From Neolewinella maritima (GTDB lineage: Bacteria; Bacteroidota; Bacteroidia; Chitinophagales; Saprospiraceae): DNA of 64,000 nt. Both the position numbers and the translations under genes were made by a program. Under the pieces are notes generated by a model. The model searched no databases and had not been told where the DNA came from. It worked only from the letters and a program-made list of their open reading frames with translations. The number at the start of each line of letters is the position of its first letter. Positions within the stretch are counted from its first letter, which is position 1. The stretch lies in the NCBI RefSeq assembly GCF_923081025.1, contig NZ_CAKLPZ010000001.1:930001-994000 (forward strand), in the 5' to 3' direction. Shown here one piece after another: positions 51,541 to 60,030 of the stretch.

Positions 51541-52992
51541 ATGCGCCTATTTTCCAGTATATCTATTTGCTATACACTGACTCTACTTGCCTGTACCCAA
51601 ACCCCCACCGCCGAGGGCGACTTCACCGCCGACCGGGCGGCTACCGTAGCCGATAGTGCCTGGCTTACCCTGCCCGATCGTCTGGCCCGCATCCAGGCAC
51701 CCACCTTTGCGGACCGCGACTTTTCCGTCGTCGATTACGGCGCTTCGGATGATAGTCTGACCGACAGCCGGCCCGCCATTCTGGCTGCCATTGCGGCCTG
51801 CAACGCAGCGGGGGGCGGACGGGTCGTACTGCCCGCCGGAGCGTGGCACAGCGCCGGACCCCTCCACCTGCTATCTGACGTTAATCTACACCTGGCCGAG
51901 GGCGCGCGGCTCACCTTCAGCTCCGAGCCGGCGGATTACCTGCCCGCCGTGGAGGTCCGCTGGGAGGGCACCGTGGTCTATAATTATTCCCCCTTCATCT
52001 ACGCTAAGGGGCAACGCAACATCGCCATCACCGGCAGTGGCACCATCGACGGGAAGGCCCGACAGTGGTCCATGGACTGGCGCAAGCGGCAGCAAGCCGA
52101 TAAGGACCGCCTGCGCAAGATGGGCAACGATCGCCTGCCGGACGAGCAGCGCGTGTTCGCCGACGGATTCCTCGACCTGGACGGTGATGGAAGCGACGAC
52201 GGCTACGGCGACGGTAAACCCCACTGGCTGCGTCCCACCCTGATCGAGTTCTATGATTGTAGGAATGTGCTGTTGGAAGACTTCACGGCCCGCAACAGCT
52301 GCTTCTGGACCGTCCACCCTACCTTCTGCACCAACGTGACCATCCGGGGGCTACAGGTATTCGGTAGTACACTGAATGACGACGGCGTAGACCCCGACAG
52401 CAGTACCGACGTACTGATCGAAGACTGCTACATCCGCACCCACGACGATGCCATCAGCCTCAAGGCCGGGCGCGATCAGGATGCCTGGGACCGTCCCGGT
52501 ACGAGCAACGTGATCGTCCGCAACTGCCGCCTGGCCAGCGCGGTCAATGCCTTCTGTATCGGTTCGGAAATGTCGGGCGGTGTCGAAGACGTTTTCGTCG
52601 AGAACGTACGCATCGAAGACGGCAAGCACGCCATCAACTTCAAAAGTAACCTCGACCGCGGTGGCCGGGTGGCGGATGTTTTCCTGCGCGATATCGATGT
52701 AGACCGGGTGGAGGAGTCCACCTTCATCTTCCGCATGGACTACCACGGCTACCGCGGTAATTCCTTTCCCACCGAGTTCTCTGACATCTACGCCGAGCAG
52801 ATCCGGGTAGGCTATGGCGGTAAGGTGGCCTTCAAAATCGTGGGCGTACCCGACGCACCGATTCGGCGGGTCTACCTAAAGGACTTTACCATCGACTCTA
52901 CCAGGGTGATCTCCGAATTACTGCATACGGAAGACATTGTCGCCGATGCGGTCACCGTGGGGGGTACTACCTGGAGCCCGGGGGCTGACTAG
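51541..52992 (+). CDS. Glycoside hydrolase family 28 (polygalacturonase-like) lipoprotein
   Basis: Pectin-acting family of right-handed beta-helix enzymes. The 483-aa protein has a lipobox (LTLLAC, C18). GH28 hallmarks are the N-terminal VVDYGASDDSLTDSRPAI, the LNDDGVDPDSS and HDDAISLKAG acid clusters, and IGSEMSGGVEDVFVENVRIED. An Asp/Gly loop DLDGDGSDDG (residues about 217-226) is an unusual insertion resembling a calcium-binding loop. The 3' end shares CTAG with the convergent receptor gene. No pectate transporter is adjacent. Confidence 0.88.
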   Translation: MRLFSSISICYTLTLLACTQTPTAEGDFTADRAATVADSAWLTLPDRLARIQAPTFADRDFSVVDYGASDDSLTDSRPAILAAIAACNAAGGGRVVLPAGAWHSAGPLHLLSDVNLHLAEGARLTFSSEPADYLPAVEVRWEGTVVYNYSPFIYAKGQRNIAITGSGTIDGKARQWSMDWRKRQQADKDRLRKMGNDRLPDEQRVFADGFLDLDGDGSDDGYGDGKPHWLRPTLIEFYDCRNVLLEDFTARNSCFWTVHPTFCTNVTIRGLQVFGSTLNDDGVDPDSSTDVLIEDCYIRTHDDAISLKAGRDQDAWDRPGTSNVIVRNCRLASAVNAFCIGSEMSGGVEDVFVENVRIEDGKHAINFKSNLDRGGRVADVFLRDIDVDRVEESTFIFRMDYHGYRGNSFPTEFSDIYAEQIRVGYGGKVAFKIVGVPDAPIRRVYLKDFTIDSTRVISELLHTEDIVADAVTVGGTTWSPGAD

Positions 52993-55445
52993 AAGTCCCC
53001 ATCGTCCCCGCCGCCGCCGTTGCCGCGCCGCCCGCCGTCGCGCTTGCGCTGTCCGAGCTGGTTCAGGCTGTACTGGAAGCCCAGGTAGACGATGCGGCTC
53101 TCCCGCTGGAACTCGCTGGTGGTCGTGATGCCACCGGTCTCGGTGGTGAAGCGGTAGCGGCGCTGGTTGAACACATCGGTGACGCGCAGGGTAAGCGAGC
53201 CCTTGTCCTTTAGAATGTCCTTACGGAATCCTAGGTCTAGGCTCTGGATAGCTTGAATGCGCCCCTGCGGCCGCACGCCCGGCGAGCGGTAGAAGTAGGT
53301 GAACTGCATCTTCACCGCGGCCGGTAGCTCGTAGCTGCCTTGTACGTTGCCGCTGGCGAGGTAGCCGTTCTGGTCGATGTTCTCGTCGCCGTTGTTGCCG
53401 ATCACTTCGGAGCGGTAGGCGTTGCCGCTCACGGTGAGGTCCAGCTTCTCGGTGGGCCGGTAGGTGGCGATCACTTCGATGCCGTAGTCGCGGCCCCGGT
53501 CGAGGTTGTCGCGGGTGCTGAGGCTGACTCCGCCCTCCTGGATGCGGGTGATGCGGCTGATGATGTCATTGAGCTGGCGGAAGTACACGCCCCCCGTGAA
53601 GGTGCCCTTGCCGTACTGCTGCTGTACGTTCAGTTCGAAGCTGTTGATCAGCTCGGGCAGCAGGAAGGGGTTACCCGTACGCAGGTTGAAGGGATCACCG
53701 CGGTCGACGAAGGGGTTGAGGGCATAGCCGCGGGGCCGCTCGATGCGCCGGCTGTAGCTGGCCTGCAGCGTCGTATTGTCGTCGAAGGCGTAGCCGGCAT
53801 AGACGCTGGGATACACCTTGAAGTAGTCGTTTTCGAAGACCTGCGGGTCGGGCTCCAGCAGGTTAGAAGTGGTGTAGGCCTGCTCGGCGCGCAGTCCCAT
53901 ATTGAAGGTCACCTTGTCGACCTTGCCCCCGAACGTAGCATATAGGGCATGTACGTCTTCGTTGTAGCGAAACACGTTGCTCAGGCTATCGACGCGTAGG
54001 AAGTCGTCGTTCCCGGCCAGTATTTCGAAGCCGGCATCCTGGGTAGTTTCCTGAATGGTCGACCGCCAGCCGGTAGCAAACTTGAAGTCGCCGAAGGTCT
54101 GCTCGTAGTCCAGCTGTCCCAAAAACTGGCTGCGGCCCTCCAGGGAGGGTGCGCGCTGCCGGTCGGTACTCAGCTGCAGGCCAGTGCTGCCGAAGATGAT
54201 CTCATCGTAGTTCTCGATCTCTTCTTCGTCGTTCTCGCTGTACTGCAGCTGGGCGCTCAGGCTGCGGCCCTCGGTCTTGAAGGTCTGGGTGTAGTTGGCC
54301 TGTAGCTCGTAGTCGGTCTCGGTGCTGGGCTCGGTTTCGGTACGCTGCTGGGTGCGGTCGAGCGCGCCTTCGCTGTTAAAAAAATTGGTGGTCCGCAGGT
54401 TATTGTTGTCGCCGCTTTCGAGCTGCAGATTACCCTGGATACCGATTGTAGCCCGCTTGCCGAGACTATACTCGGTACCTAGTTTCAGGAGTTGCGACTC
54501 CCGTACCCGGTCCCCCCGGAAGTTGAAGTAGCGGCTGAAGGTCGAATCCCCCAGCGTGCCCTGCTGGTCGCGGAAGCCGCGGAAGAAGCGCTCGTCGTAG
54601 CGCCCCGCCACCCCGGCAAAGGAGTTGAACTTGCCCTTGCGCCAGTTCAGGTCTACGTTGCCGTCGTACTTGTTGCCGGTGCCGGCGTTGAGGGCTACCG
54701 ACACGTTGAAGCCGTCCTCCCGCTGCTTCTTCAGTACGATGTTGATGATGCCGGCCGTGCCCTCGGGGTCAAAGGCCGCCCCGGGATTGGTGATCACCTC
54801 CACCCGCTCGATACTGGCCGAGGGCAGCGATTTAAGGTAGGTGGCCGGATCGGTACCAACCAGTCCGCTCGGCCGCCCGTTGATCAGGAAGCGTACGCCG
54901 CCGCTGCCGCGCAGACTTACGTTACCCTCCAGGTCCACCGTAATGCCCGGTATCTGCCGCAGCAGGTCTTCGGCCGATCCGCCACTGGCAGCCACGCTTT
55001 TTTCTACGTTGAAGCTCTTGCGGTCCAGGCCCAGCTCCATGAGCGCGCGCTCGGCGGTCACGACTACTTCGTCCAGGTCGGTAGCTCCGCCCTCTTCCAG
55101 CGTGATGTCGCCTACTCGCAGGAAGCGTTCGCCATCGTTGAGTTCCAGCATCATCTCTTCCCCCTCGTAGCCGATGAAGGTCACTTCCAAACGGTAGTCA
55201 CCGTAGGGTAGGTCCTTTACGGTAAAGTTCCCATCGATATCGCTCGTCGTGCCGCCGGCCAGTTCGCCGTCCGCCACCTTATACACCGCGATATTCGCGA
55301 AGCCTACGGGATCGGTCGTACCCCCGTCCTTGAGCTGTCCGCTCACCCCACCGGTATTCGGGGCGAGCGCGGGATCCGGCACCGTCTCCTGGGCGCGCAC
55401 GCAGGTGCAAAGAATAAGGAGCAGGGTGGTCAGCAGGTACTTCAT
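52989..55445 (-). CDS. Outer-membrane beta-barrel receptor with regulatory N-domain (TonB-dependent type)
   Basis: Protein of 818 aa: signal peptide (residues 1-18), carboxypeptidase-like domain (about 30-110), plug (VEKSVAASGGSAEDLLRQIPG, GVRFLINGRPSGLVG) and a large barrel of the outer-membrane beta-barrel family. The tail is unusual: after the barrel comes RKRDGGRRGNGGGGDDGDF, Gly/Arg/Asp-rich. ATG at 55445 is chosen where the signal peptide starts; an upstream ATG three codons earlier is possible. Its upstream region holds the repeat array at 55.57-56.29 kb. The ligand is unknown. Confidence 0.87.
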   Translation of the reverse strand: MKYLLTTLLLILCTCVRAQETVPDPALAPNTGGVSGQLKDGGTTDPVGFANIAVYKVADGELAGGTTSDIDGNFTVKDLPYGDYRLEVTFIGYEGEEMMLELNDGERFLRVGDITLEEGGATDLDEVVVTAERALMELGLDRKSFNVEKSVAASGGSAEDLLRQIPGITVDLEGNVSLRGSGGVRFLINGRPSGLVGTDPATYLKSLPSASIERVEVITNPGAAFDPEGTAGIINIVLKKQREDGFNVSVALNAGTGNKYDGNVDLNWRKGKFNSFAGVAGRYDERFFRGFRDQQGTLGDSTFSRYFNFRGDRVRESQLLKLGTEYSLGKRATIGIQGNLQLESGDNNNLRTTNFFNSEGALDRTQQRTETEPSTETDYELQANYTQTFKTEGRSLSAQLQYSENDEEEIENYDEIIFGSTGLQLSTDRQRAPSLEGRSQFLGQLDYEQTFGDFKFATGWRSTIQETTQDAGFEILAGNDDFLRVDSLSNVFRYNEDVHALYATFGGKVDKVTFNMGLRAEQAYTTSNLLEPDPQVFENDYFKVYPSVYAGYAFDDNTTLQASYSRRIERPRGYALNPFVDRGDPFNLRTGNPFLLPELINSFELNVQQQYGKGTFTGGVYFRQLNDIISRITRIQEGGVSLSTRDNLDRGRDYGIEVIATYRPTEKLDLTVSGNAYRSEVIGNNGDENIDQNGYLASGNVQGSYELPAAVKMQFTYFYRSPGVRPQGRIQAIQSLDLGFRKDILKDKGSLTLRVTDVFNQRRYRFTTETGGITTTSEFQRESRIVYLGFQYSLNQLGQRKRDGGRRGNGGGGDDGDF

Positions 55446-55565
55446 AGTGGACACGGTTCGGCTTGCCCGATCGGGCAGTAGTAAAACGTGGGTATGACAA
55501 AGCCGTTCGCCAAAAGGGTAGAGTAGCCCTGGCGGATCGTCGATCCGTTAGGACGAAGTATAGAA

Positions 55566-56290
55566 CCGCCCCCTCCGACCCGCACGTTGCAGGCGCGGCC
55601 CCTGCTGATCACTACCCAAGCCGCCCCCTCCGGCTCGTGCCTTGCAGGCGCGGCTTCCCTTCCGGTTCGTGCCTTGTAGGCGCGGCTCCCTGCTGGTCTG
55701 GTATATGCTGCTTTCTCGCGACCCGCCTACGCCGCACCTGCAAGGTGCGAGCCGCGCGGGCGGCGTTCTCTCCTCCTCCTCCGATTCGTAGCTGACGGGC
55801 ACGGTTTCCCCTCCGGCTCGTGCCTTATAGGCGCGGCTCCCTGCTGGTCTCCTATATGATAACCTCTCGTGACCCGCTTACGCCGCACCTGCAAGGTGCG
55901 AGCCGTACGGGCGGCGTTCTCTTTCCTTCGATTCGTGGCCGACGGGCACGGCTTCCCCCCGGTTCGTGCCTTCCAGGCGCGGCCCCTGCTGGTCTCCTAC
56001 ACGATAATTTCTCGTGACCCGCTTGCGCCGCACCTACAGGGTGCGAGCCGTGCGGGCGGCGTTCTCTTTTCCTCCGATTCGTAGCCGATGGGCACGGCTT
56101 CCCCCCCGGTTCGTGCCTTGCAGGCGCGGCCCCTATTGGTCTCCAGCACGATAATTTCTCGTGACCCGCCTACGCCGCACCTGCAAGGTGCGAGCCGCTA
56201 TGGGCGGCGTTCTCTTTCTCTCCGATTTGGGGCTGACCAGCTTAGCTTCCCATCCGGTTCGTGCCTTCCAGGCGCGGCTCCCTGCGGGTT
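55566..56290. repeat. Tandem array of ~147-bp units with alternating inverted palindromes
   Basis: Five copies of a ~24-bp core containing CGTGCCTTGCAGGCGC or a variant begin at 55663, 55814, 55960, 56107 and 56255 (spacing 146-151), with two extra cores at 55576 and 55631. Between them, the inverted form with CGCACCTGCAAGGTGCG lies at 55731, 55882, 56027 and 56174. Core and inverted form are near reverse complements (CCTTGCAGG versus CCTGCAAGG). Each core is itself a 6-7 bp hairpin. Other conserved words are TCTCGTGACCCGC and GGCGGCGTTCTC. Small open frames across it simply read the repeat and are not considered genes. The remaining flanks (55446-55565, 56291-56404) hold nothing I recognise. 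Confidence 0.85.
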
Positions 56291-56404
56291 ACCATAAAAA
56301 ACACTTAATCAGCGCAGAGCCAAAAAGCTCACACCCCATAGCAGCTGCAGAACCATTACACCAAGCCTAGCGAACCCCACCCGCCCGGCCCGGTTCCTTT
56401 CTGC

Positions 56405-56971
56405 ATGCCCACCTTCAGTAACCCCGCAGTAGCTACGGCCTTCCGTGACCCCACCGGCTCGTTCGCTGGCACGGATGTACGTATTGCCCTGCCCCTGACC
56501 CGCAATCTGCTCAACGAAGTGCTGGCGGCCCGCCCCTCCGGCACCCCCATCACCGAGCTCTACATCGATCCCGAGGCGGGTAATCAATTCCGGGTGCATC
56601 TGGCGGCCAATGCACCAGTCGTGGGCCGCGTCACCCGCCGCATCACTCTGGTGCCGGGGCCGGCCGTCACCTTCCCCGCCCAGCCGTGGCTGCAGTTTGC
56701 GATCACCGACGGACTAAAGTTCTTCGACAAACCCCTCATCAACCTGGTGCAGGGACAAGTCGAGCGCCGCCTGCCCAAGGGCGTCGACGTCAGCAGCAGC
56801 CGCATCCGCATCCACGTTCCCGCCCTGATGACCCACCTGGGCTACCAGGCCTTCGTACCCCTGCTCCACAAGATCCAGATCACCAGCGAAGCCAACCGGC
56901 TCCAGCTACACCTCCACCTCCTAGCCGCCCCCGAGCGCAGCGAGCACCCCCGCCCCCCCTTAACCCCCTAA
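56405..56971 (+). CDS. Uncharacterised protein (188 aa), possible lipid-binding (TULIP-like) fold
   Basis: No confident family. Features: a strand-helix motif TDVRIALPLTRNLLNEVLA near the start, an amphipathic strand HLAANAPVVGRVTRRITL, and LIHVP-type strands toward the end followed by a Pro/Arg-rich tail. Length and the LPLT-helix pattern recall LmeA/DUF2993-like lipid-binding proteins, but this is weak. No signal peptide. The next gene begins 12 bp later and starts with a similar motif (SSIEGQFAITDELVNLGL), so the two may be related and co-transcribed. Confidence 0.55.
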   Translation: MPTFSNPAVATAFRDPTGSFAGTDVRIALPLTRNLLNEVLAARPSGTPITELYIDPEAGNQFRVHLAANAPVVGRVTRRITLVPGPAVTFPAQPWLQFAITDGLKFFDKPLINLVQGQVERRLPKGVDVSSSRIRIHVPALMTHLGYQAFVPLLHKIQITSEANRLQLHLHLLAAPERSEHPRPPLTP

Positions 56972-56983
56972 CCCCTTCCTCCC

Positions 56984-57280
56984 ATGCACCCCGTACTAAA
57001 GCACCTCCTGGACACTGAATTCTCCGACCTCGCCGGCAGCTCCATCGAGGGGCAGTTTGCCATCACCGACGAGCTGGTCAACCTCGGTCTGCACGACCTG
57101 ATCGCAAAGCTGACGCAGCCGTCCGCTCCGAGCACCGCACCGGCGGCCCCGGCCGTACCTAAAACCAGCACTACGGAACTGCCCGACCCCAAAGTGCTGC
57201 TGCAGCACGTCAAGATCGAGCACGTGAAGTACCGTACGGAGGCCGGACGCACTATTCTGGAGTTGAAGGCGGGGCTGTAA
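56984..57280 (+). CDS. Uncharacterised protein (98 aa), operon partner
   Basis: Short protein with a helical N-terminus (LKHLLDTEFSDLAG), a motif like that of the preceding gene (GQFAITDELVNLGLHDLIAKL), an Ala/Pro/Thr-rich linker (residues about 45-65) and a C-terminal strand pair (VKIEHVKYRTEAGRTILELKA). No recognised family. It follows the 188-aa gene after 12 bp and precedes rpsU, which has its own promoter. Confidence 0.5.
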   Translation: MHPVLKHLLDTEFSDLAGSSIEGQFAITDELVNLGLHDLIAKLTQPSAPSTAPAAPAVPKTSTTELPDPKVLLQHVKIEHVKYRTEAGRTILELKAGL

Positions 57281-57295
57281 GTCAGCCCGGGGAAC

Positions 57296-57326
57296 TTGCA
57301 CAACTCAGGGGTATCCGTTACCTTTG
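57296..57326 (+). promoter_or_regulatory. Complete Bacteroidota promoter of rpsU
   Basis: TTG at 57296-57298, 20-bp spacer, then TACCTTTG at 57319-57326. This fits the TTG-N19/20-TAnnTTTG consensus closely and is the best promoter in the window. The rpsU ATG is 29 nt after it. Confidence 0.75.
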
Positions 57327-57355
57327 CGCTCCAATTACAAAATTATGACCGCTTA

Positions 57356-57544
57356 ATGCTAATTATCAACGTACGTGAGGGCGAGAACATCGACCGCGCT
57401 CTGAAGCGCTACAAGCGCAAATCCATCAATACCCGCGTCATCCGTGAACTGCGCAACCGCCGCGAGTTCACCAAGCCCAGCGTGAAGCGCCGCAAGGAAA
57501 AACTAAAGGCCGAATACCGCCTCGACAAATACGGCGAACGCTAG
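57356..57544 (+). CDS. rpsU: Small ribosomal subunit protein bS21
   Basis: bS21 of 62 aa, part of the 30S platform near the 16S rRNA 3' end. Sequence MLIINVREGENIDRALKRYK with KRKSINTRVIRELRNRREFT and basic tail matches the family. The ATG at 57356 is preferred over an upstream GTG-like extension because homology begins there. A strong stem-loop follows. Confidence 0.93.
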   Translation: MLIINVREGENIDRALKRYKRKSINTRVIRELRNRREFTKPSVKRRKEKLKAEYRLDKYGER

Positions 57545-57581
57545 GCCACTCTCCGGAGTGTATCCCTATGCCTGCCGAAAC

Positions 57582-57615
57582 GAACGGCCCGCGGAGCTAG
57601 CTCCGCGGGCCGTTC
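57582..57615 (+). terminator. Perfect 15-bp stem-loop after rpsU
   Basis: GAACGGCCCGCGGAG (57582-57596), loop CTAG, and CTCCGCGGGCCGTTC (57601-57615). It is a perfect inverted repeat without a clear T-run, 37 bp after the rpsU stop. Confidence 0.7.
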
Positions 57616-57661
57616 CTACGTGGTGGGCAAACCATCCGCCACGCCCCCCGTTACCCCCGCA

Positions 57662-59224
57662 ATGACCGCCACCCGCACCCCCGACCTCCGCCTGCGCACC
57701 GAAGCCCTGCTGGACGCCCTTACCGCCGGCCTCTACGAGCGCGACCACGCTATGGGCCTGGCCCTGCTGACGGCCGTTGCCGGTGAAAGTATCTTCCTGC
57801 TGGGCCCCCCGGGTGTAGGCAAGAGCCTGATCGCCCGCCGGCTGAAGTACGCCTTCCGCGACGGGGTAAGCTTCGAGTACCTGATGTCGAAGTTCTCTAC
57901 GCCGGACGAGGTGTTCGGACCGATCTCCATCAAGAAACTGCGCGACGAGGACAAGTACGAGCGGCTTACCGACCGCTACCTGCCGGGGGCCAACATCGTG
58001 TTTCTGGACGAGATCTGGAAGGCGGGTCCCGCCATCCAGAACGCCCTGCTCACGATCCTCAACGAGAAGATCTACCGTAACGGGGAGGAGGATATGAAGG
58101 TCAATATCCGCGGCATCATCACGGCCAGTAACGAGCTGCCGCCGCGCAGTGCCAATCTGGCTCCGATCTGGGACCGCTTCCTCCTACGTCTGGAACTGGG
58201 CAAGATCAGCCAGTACCAGAACTTCGTGAAGATGGTGGTGGACACCCAGGATGTATACGAAGACAACATTCCCTCTTCCACCAAGCTCTCCGAAGAGGAG
58301 CTCGACCGCTGGAGCCTGCAGATCGACCAGGTCGAGGTGCCCGCCGAAGTGCTCAATACCCTGCAGCTGCTGCTGTACAAGATCGAGCAGTACAACGCCC
58401 AGCCCAATAACGCCCCCAACCAGCTGCTGATCTACGACCGGCGCTGGAAGAAGGCCGTGCGGCTGCTGCGCGCCTCGGCCTTCCTGCACGGACGCGAGCG
58501 GGTCGATCTCATGGACTGCTTCCTCCTGGAGCACTGCCTCTGGAACGGTCCCGAACAGCGGGAGGTCGTGCGCGAGATGATCGTGGATGCAGTGCGCAAG
58601 CACGGCTACTCGGTGGCGGTCAATCTGTCCGCGCTAAAGAAGGAGGTGCGCGAGTTTGAAGATGACGTGCGCGAAGAGACCCGCATCAAGCTGGTACAGG
58701 AAGAGGAGCAGCTGCTGCCCACCCAGGAGAGCTACTACGAGCTGGAAAAGGACCTGAGCCAGTTTCGCGGCATGCTGGTCACTATCGAGCAGTTTCGGGG
58801 ACTGAGCGATCAGGAGTACGGTAGCGTCAACTTCTACGACGAGGAGAAGAACCTCGTGAATCGCATCCGCGCCCGGAAGGGTCCACGGGAGAATACCATT
58901 GAGGTCAACTTCAACGGTACGGATACGGTATTCCGCCTCAAGACCCACCTGGTGGAACGGCACGAGGTGATCCGCAAGACACCCCACCGCATTCTGCAGG
59001 AATTTTGGGACGAGCGCACGGAGCGACTGCGCAACTACATCGAGCAGCAACTTGGCGAGATCCGCGAGCACGGCCCCGATGAGCTGCAGGATATCGGCGA
59101 TCACCTTTTTGTGGATAGCTCCTTCGCTGCCGTCGTCTCCGCCAACCTGGAAGAGGTCCGTGATGCCCTCGAAGACCTTCTCCTGCGCCTGGAGAAGCTC
59201 CACTTCGAGTACGCGGGTCAGTAG
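57662..59224 (+). CDS. MoxR/RavA-type AAA+ ATPase
   Basis: Protein of 520 aa from the ATG at 57662. MoxR-class AAA+ domain: Walker A GPPGVGKS, Walker B VFLDEIWKAG, sensor ITASNELPP and arginine-finger region WDRFLLRLELGK. The C-terminal half (residues about 260-520) is long, helical and charged, as in RavA. RavA proteins act as chaperone-like ATPases with a von Willebrand-factor A partner (ViaA); none is seen nearby. The following LutA-like gene is 74 bp later. Confidence 0.85.
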   Translation: MTATRTPDLRLRTEALLDALTAGLYERDHAMGLALLTAVAGESIFLLGPPGVGKSLIARRLKYAFRDGVSFEYLMSKFSTPDEVFGPISIKKLRDEDKYERLTDRYLPGANIVFLDEIWKAGPAIQNALLTILNEKIYRNGEEDMKVNIRGIITASNELPPRSANLAPIWDRFLLRLELGKISQYQNFVKMVVDTQDVYEDNIPSSTKLSEEELDRWSLQIDQVEVPAEVLNTLQLLLYKIEQYNAQPNNAPNQLLIYDRRWKKAVRLLRASAFLHGRERVDLMDCFLLEHCLWNGPEQREVVREMIVDAVRKHGYSVAVNLSALKKEVREFEDDVREETRIKLVQEEEQLLPTQESYYELEKDLSQFRGMLVTIEQFRGLSDQEYGSVNFYDEEKNLVNRIRARKGPRENTIEVNFNGTDTVFRLKTHLVERHEVIRKTPHRILQEFWDERTERLRNYIEQQLGEIREHGPDELQDIGDHLFVDSSFAAVVSANLEEVRDALEDLLLRLEKLHFEYAGQ

Positions 59225-59298
59225 CTGGCATACAGGACATACCCGGATGGTTTTCCTCCCACTCCCGACTATCTTGACGCGTCACCTATTCTCCACCC

Positions 59299-60030
59299 AT
59301 GACCGTCGGACTCTTCATCCCCTGCTACATCGATCAGTTCTACCCTAAAGCCGGCATGGCTACCCTCCAACTGTTGGAAAAGGTAGGCTGCACCGTAGTC
59401 TATCCCCGCGACCAAACCTGCTGCGGTCAGCCCCTGGCCAACAGCGGCATGGAGCAGGAAGCGCGTCCGATCTATACCCACTTCGTGGAAACGTTCAGTC
59501 AGTTTGAATACATCGTCTGTCCCTCAGGGAGTTGTGTCTACCACATCAACCAACACTATGACGTGCTGGAGGATAGTGAAGAGGTGAAATCGGTCCGCGA
59601 CCGCACCTTCGAGCTAGCCGATTTCCTGGTCAACGTCGTGGGCGTGAAGGAGCTCAACGCCAGCTTTCCCGCCCGGGTAGGTATCCACAACAGCTGCCAC
59701 GGGCTGCGGGGTCTCCGATTGGGGCACGGCTCGGAGCGGGTGGGGGCCGACTTCAGTTACTACCGCTACCTGCTCAGTATGGTCGACGGGGTAGAGCTGG
59801 TGCCCCTGGACCGGGTAGACGAATGCTGCGGATTCGGCGGCACCTTCAGCGTGAACCAGCCGGAGCTATCGACCAAGATGGGGCAGGACCGCATTGCCGA
59901 TCACCTGCGGCACGGCACGGAGGTGATCACCAGCGGCGATATGAGCTGCCTGATGCATATGGAGGGACTGATCCGACGCGAGGAGATCCCGCTGCGGGTG
60001 ATGCACGTAGCGGAGATACTGAACAGCTAA
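59299..60030 (+). CDS. (Fe-S)-binding protein, LutA/YkgE type
   Basis: CCG-domain protein of 243 aa with two Cys-rich modules: TCCGQPLANSG plus CPSGSCVYHI and NSCHGLRGLR plus ECCGFGGTFSV and GDMSCLMH. These ligate iron-sulfur clusters in lactate- and succinate-related oxidases. LutB and LutC partners are absent here. A TATCTTG element lies at 59270-59276. Its stop overlaps the convergent alpha/beta hydrolase stop by 4 bases. Confidence 0.88.
   Translation: MTVGLFIPCYIDQFYPKAGMATLQLLEKVGCTVVYPRDQTCCGQPLANSGMEQEARPIYTHFVETFSQFEYIVCPSGSCVYHINQHYDVLEDSEEVKSVRDRTFELADFLVNVVGVKELNASFPARVGIHNSCHGLRGLRLGHGSERVGADFSYYRYLLSMVDGVELVPLDRVDECCGFGGTFSVNQPELSTKMGQDRIADHLRHGTEVITSGDMSCLMHMEGLIRREEIPLRVMHVAEILNS

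Noticed and set aside
55566-56290. Integron attC or cassette array
   Set aside because: No RYYYAAC or GTTRRRY core sites are seen and the units carry no gene cassettes.
55566-56290. CRISPR array
   Set aside because: Units of ~147 bp with inverted cores and conserved spacers do not fit CRISPR repeats of about 30 bp.
55463-56370. Small open frames in the repeat array (65-110 aa)
   Set aside because: They only read the repeated sequence in different phases, lack signals or motifs, and vary between repeat copies.
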